From Wuchereria bancrofti (taxonomy: Eukaryota > Nematoda > Chromadorea > Rhabditida > Onchocercidae), in the NCBI GenBank assembly GCA_005281725.1, contig SSBO01000012.1:6203177-6267176 (forward strand): a DNA stretch of 64,000 nt, read 5' to 3'. Made by a program: the position numbers and the translations under genes. Of the stretch, positions 60,501 to 64,000 are shown in pieces. The notes below the pieces were generated by a model. It did not search any database. It was given only the letters and a program-made list of their open reading frames with translations, and was not told the origin of the DNA. Positions within the stretch are counted from its first letter, which is position 1. Each line of letters opens with the position of its first letter.

Positions 60501-61345
60501 GAGTACGATATGAGGCACCTTTGATCAAAAATTTACAAACAAAATATGCGCCACCAACTTTTAAACAACGTTTTTTGCGCGATCTGCATGCCAAATGCAA
60601 TAAATTATCGCCGTTAAAGTCACGCTGCAATATAAATTTGTATGACATTCCGCAACTGTTCTTCATATTAAACTGAAAAAGGAGTTTAAGTAGCATATTT
60701 TGAAAATTTGGAGACCGCAAGCTAACTAAAGGTACAAAAAAAAATAAAATAAATTGAGAATGAAAATCTGCATACCTTCTTTTCTTGTTCAAAAAAAATT
60801 TTTAGAAACAGTTTTAAACAACGTGCGGCATCATTATAAGCAGCAGTATGGAGTACAGAACGACCTTTTTTGGTAGTAAGTCGGGAATCGGCGCCAAGAC
60901 TATAAAAATTATGATCGAGACATATTGAGGATAATTCAAAGACTTCAGTACTCTTAAATAGACATAAAATAACGTTTTAATTTGAAACTGAAAAAAATAA
61001 GGAATTAAACATCAATAAGTACCTCAATAATAGTTGAATAATAGCGACGTGATCATTTGCAGTAGCCCAGTGAAGTAAAGTTATTCCTTGTGAATTCGCT
61101 GCATTAACAGACACTTTCAAAACATTGATCAGGTATAACAATTGGAGTGCATCACCAGTGACTGCTGCACGTACTGCGAGCAAATAATTCTGAAATTCCC
61201 AGAGTACAACTTTCTGTCTGATCACTTCTATCTGAATTCCATCTTCTGTGGCTATTACATTAGGAAGTTCACCATAATCGTGTTGTAGAATAATATAAAG
61301 CATATTTAAATTTGCTTTATAAGGATTGATTATGATATAAAGCAT
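57519..61345 (-). CDS. nphp-2: Inversin / nephrocystin-2-like ankyrin-repeat protein
   Basis: Inversin marks the proximal cilium (Inv compartment) and links to planar polarity signalling; the C. elegans homologue is NPHP-2. Twelve exons join in phase to about 741 aa: 61023-61345, 60776-60899, 60559-60672, 60231-60481, 59937-60115, 59580-59731, 59175-59396, 58839-59045, 58395-58505, 58151-58312, 57944-58071, 57519-57771. Ankyrin repeats run almost end to end (GITLLHWATANDHVAIIQLL, RTALHHAAAGGRLLQVVLLL, YGCTALHLAAAGGHVEVINT, GETPLAVAAKSGSAEAVRCF). Inversin-specific order is seen in DSYGATPMHYAAV followed by GHSAFMWAAINGV and, after the last repeat, NGALLASEIQDTAARM, matching the EHGALSIAAIQDIAA block of vertebrates. 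The start is uncertain: a coding-looking fragment (MQGPPVMIQSSSYNFNS) at about 61470-61530 could be an earlier exon. The junction between the exons at 58151 and 58071 has alternatives. The long C-terminal half of vertebrate inversin (1,065 aa) is not seen. Confidence 0.85.
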
Positions 61346-62148
61346 AAAATTGTTTTATAATTATCTAAAACTGACAAGCACACTGTACAAAAGAGAACAA
61401 AACGCTTGTTTCACATGGGATTTCATAATATGCTATAAATATATCTTTTCTATTGATATTAACTAACATCAGTATCGATGTGAAGTGAGTTAAAATTGTA
61501 AGAACTCGACTGAATCATAACAGGTGGTCCTTGCATGCTTTCACTGTCTTTTATTTGTATATTGTCTTTGATAACCGAATGCTGCTGAAAACTCTTAACC
61601 TATTATCAATATTTTTTGAAGATATGTCTTAAAGTAAATCTGGGAACGATGTTCGCAACATTTCTCTAAAATCTCTAAAAAAATACCGCATCCTCATAAA
61701 AATAAATGTTCAATAACATACTATATTGTTTCTTATTTCAATACTCGATATCAACAATCAAAGAATTTTGAAATTTGAACAAGCAAGAAACCTTCAAGAA
61801 AAAGTCCCAAAAAACTGACTCACATTAGTTGAATTTCCTTGACTAATGGAAGAACGAAAACCTTCATCAGTTGACGAACCTAGTTTAGGAACTCTAAAAC
61901 AAACGTGCAAAAGATATAGGAATATAACCCAGAGATGCGTCAGTGTTCTTAATGATAGGTTACTTATTCGCCTCTTTAAATTCTGGAAACGGCTTTGTAG
62001 TCCTCTACATTCTTTTTTTTATTATTTACTGATCCTTTTCCAATTTTTTATAAGTCAAGCAGACAATTTGTGATAATTTAGCTCCAGCGAGTAGCTGAAG
62101 ATGAGAAGAATGCAGAGGGCAAGAAAGCAAATCATATAATTGGAATTA
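61346..62148. other. Upstream stretch of the inversin-like gene
   Basis: Contains a minus-strand segment around 61470-61530 reading KDSESMQGPPVMIQ and ending at a GTTAGT donor, which may be a 5' exon. No acceptor in the next exon matches its phase, so it was not joined. Otherwise nothing was recognised. Confidence 0.35.
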
Positions 62149-63578
62149 AGTTGACTTGCAAAATTCCGAGTGGAGATCTTCAGTGCTTGGAATAAAGCGA
62201 ACGTTCAACAGGAGTGCATCACCATCATTACTGCTTCCTGAATTATTTGCACTAAGTAAGCTGAATCCATAAAGACTAGTTCTTGTTGATGTACGATATA
62301 AGCCAAAGCGCAAGTGCTTCCGAGTATTCTCTTTCCTGCTCATTGCTAAAATGTGAAAGCTAACAATTGAAGCCACTTCTGTAACAAAAAGAGGTCATTT
62401 GAATTTCAACCAGCAGTTTACCATTAATCTAGCAGTCTTTAACACTGTGAGATTATAAAAGCTTAAACAAACTTGATACTGCTGTAACGTAAATATATGA
62501 ATCAAAGGAGGGAGGATGCGAAAAGAGGCATCGCAACAGTAAACGTTTGTTTGTCACTGTGCTGTAATGCATAGATTGAAAGAATGACATCTTGTTTATA
62601 GACCATATATGGGATCATCCTGAAGCATAACATTATTGCTCTACAAAACTAATACCATTTACATTATTTCCCGTTTGCCAAAATTTGATTAATTCATTTC
62701 TACTGGCAGGATTAGATAAGGGGTCGGGCTTTATCATTTAATTGCTACGTAGTGAACGTTTCTCTTATTATTATATCTCTTATACTGTATATTTACACCA
62801 CTACCAATATCTACGACTTAACTCCAAGGATCGTAAAATATATTTCGTGATGTGAACCCTATGTCTACATAGCTATTGAGTTCCTGACATGCAAGTGAAG
62901 ATAAGGATGGAACAGTGTTATCATTATGAGTTTATATTCCATCATTTCTTCTGTCATCTCGTATTTCCAAGAAATTAAAAGCAGCTGGCGTATTAAATAA
63001 TGTGACATTCAATAAATTACAGCCTATCTGCCACTTTCCAAAGAAGATGCTCTCTTCTTTTTTAATTGCATTATTAAATGTAAGAAAAAAGGTCCTAAAA
63101 TTAGTATAAAACGAAAGTTGAGAAGATAACTGGTTTTTTTCTTTTGATTTCTTCTAACTTTAATCGATTTGCTACTTGCTTCGATATAAAGGATGACTGT
63201 AAGTCAACGTTAAATAAATCTAACACTTTTTTTTGAAACTTCCTTGTCTTGTTAATACGTTAGTCGAGTCGTTGAATTAGTTATAACTGTTGAATTAGTT
63301 TCCTCTTTGTTTGATCCAGCAGTATAATATAGTACAGCATTGTAAACATAAATGTTAATTATAACTGTAGCAGAAGAAACATTTATGTTTCTTCTGCTAC
63401 AGTTGTTTGTTGCAAGTTCTGCTCGAAGACAACGTAAGATAAGCCCGACATTCGTTATCCCAATAGCCCTTGTTTCAAAGTGCACATGTCTTTTATTCTT
63501 CCTTTTATTCTCATAATCTTTAATAATTTTCTTTGAATTTGTAGTTGATGCAGAACCACTTAATTTGGGTTGTTCCAT
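62149..63578 (-). CDS. Candidate unrecognised minus-strand gene
   Basis: I do not recognise this protein. A plausible first exon starts at 63578, ten bases after an AAAACTTCAG acceptor: MEQPKLSGSASTTN, then a basic KDYENKRKNKRHVHFETRA and a hydrophobic GITNVGLILRCLRAELA. A plausible last exon begins after TTTTTGTTACAG near 62379 and reads VASIVSFHILAMSRKENTRK, LRFGLYRTSTRTSLYGFSLL and, before the stop, RFIPSTEDLHSEFCKST. A short middle segment around 62816-62875 (ELNSYVDIGFTSRNIFYDPW) may also be coding. Junctions were not resolved, so this could be one gene, two, or partly chance. A perfect inverted repeat interrupts the first exon candidate. Confidence 0.3.
63363..63404. repeat. Perfect 20-bp inverted repeat
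   Basis: Arms 63363-63382 and 63385-63404 are exact reverse complements separated by TT. The unit contains CTGTAGCAGAAGAAACAT and its complement. A nearby AACATAAATGTT at about 63345-63356 echoes the centre of the repeat. It lies within the minus-strand candidate reading frame. Confidence 0.9.
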
Positions 63579-63589
63579 TGTGGTTAAGG

Positions 63590-64000
63590 CTGAAGTTTTT
63601 CCCTTATTGGAGTATGTTTTAGCTTAAATTCTATTAATTCTCCTACAATTGTTGGGATTTGGTTATTGACCATGATTCTTTCTTCTTTTCTTGATAAATT
63701 TTTCACTTTTCTTTCCATTCTGATAATTAATCTTATGTTCAAGGAGTAAGCTATAACCAGCTTTGTTTACATAGCTATCTTTGTATCCAGTAGGATTATG
63801 TTACAATATGCCTTTGTAAATTACTCAATAATAAGTAATAAGAATTCATTGTCCAGGTCTTCTCCATTTTGCTTCTACGCGATTACTTACTTGTCCACGC
63901 TGTACGGGAAGTCTTCATTTCGACATCTTCATAACTCTCTTAAACTGCAACTCAGTCGGTAATGAGTTCATTACCAATTCTCATTCAAAATTCGAAACAA
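63590..64000. other. Right flank, no supported gene
   Basis: AT-rich sequence upstream of the 63578 candidate start. No coding segment or RNA gene recognised up to the window edge. Confidence 0.45.

Overview
This is a eukaryotic, AT-rich genomic window whose features point to a nematode. The genes have many small exons and short introns with T-rich 3' splice sites ending TTTCAG or TTTGCAG. Several start codons lie 1-40 bases after such an acceptor with no coding exon before it, as expected for spliced-leader trans-splicing. Most encoded proteins have well-known C. elegans counterparts. The species cannot be fixed from sequence alone; intron sizes and base composition would suit a clade III (spirurine) worm, but that is inference.

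Ten protein genes can be assembled exon by exon with intact phase, apart from a few weak junctions named in the entries. From left to right: a P5A-ATPase of the ATP13A1/CATP-8 type (+, 2073-10039); a SETD4-like lysine methyltransferase (-, 11196-13774); a PHYHIP-like FN3 protein with long extra termini (-, 15510-19008); a PUR-alpha protein, PLP-1 type (+, 22555-24254); an alpha-tubulin with Lys40 (+, 27777-30613); histone H2A.Z (+, 34477-35288); an EFA6-type Sec7/PH Arf6 exchange factor (+, 40134-44549); CFP1/CXXC1, the PHD and CXXC subunit of the SET1 complex (+, 47448-53847); phosphomannomutase (+, 54926-56756); and an inversin/NPHP-2 ankyrin protein (-, 57519-61345). Two weaker minus-strand gene candidates lie at 20083-20449 and 62149-63578.

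The genes do not form a pathway. Three act on chromatin or transcription (H2A.Z, CFP1, PUR-alpha), with SETD4 a possible fourth. Tubulin, EFA6 and inversin concern microtubules, Arf6 signalling and cilia. ATP13A1 and phosphomannomutase serve the ER and glycosylation. Six consecutive plus-strand genes run from 22.5 to 56.8 kb, but their spacing (about 0.8-5 kb) is wider than in classical nematode operons.

No undescribed system in the strict sense was found. The most interesting points are a CFP1 CXXC zinc finger with all eight cysteines but a collapsed loop lacking the KFGG-type CpG-reading segment, a PHYHIP-like protein with large extra N- and C-terminal regions, two perfect 20-21 bp inverted repeats (one in a tubulin intron, one inside a candidate exon), and a GC-AG intron in phosphomannomutase. 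Large gene-free stretches lie at 24.3-27.7, 30.8-34.4, 35.3-40.1 and 44.6-47.4 kb.
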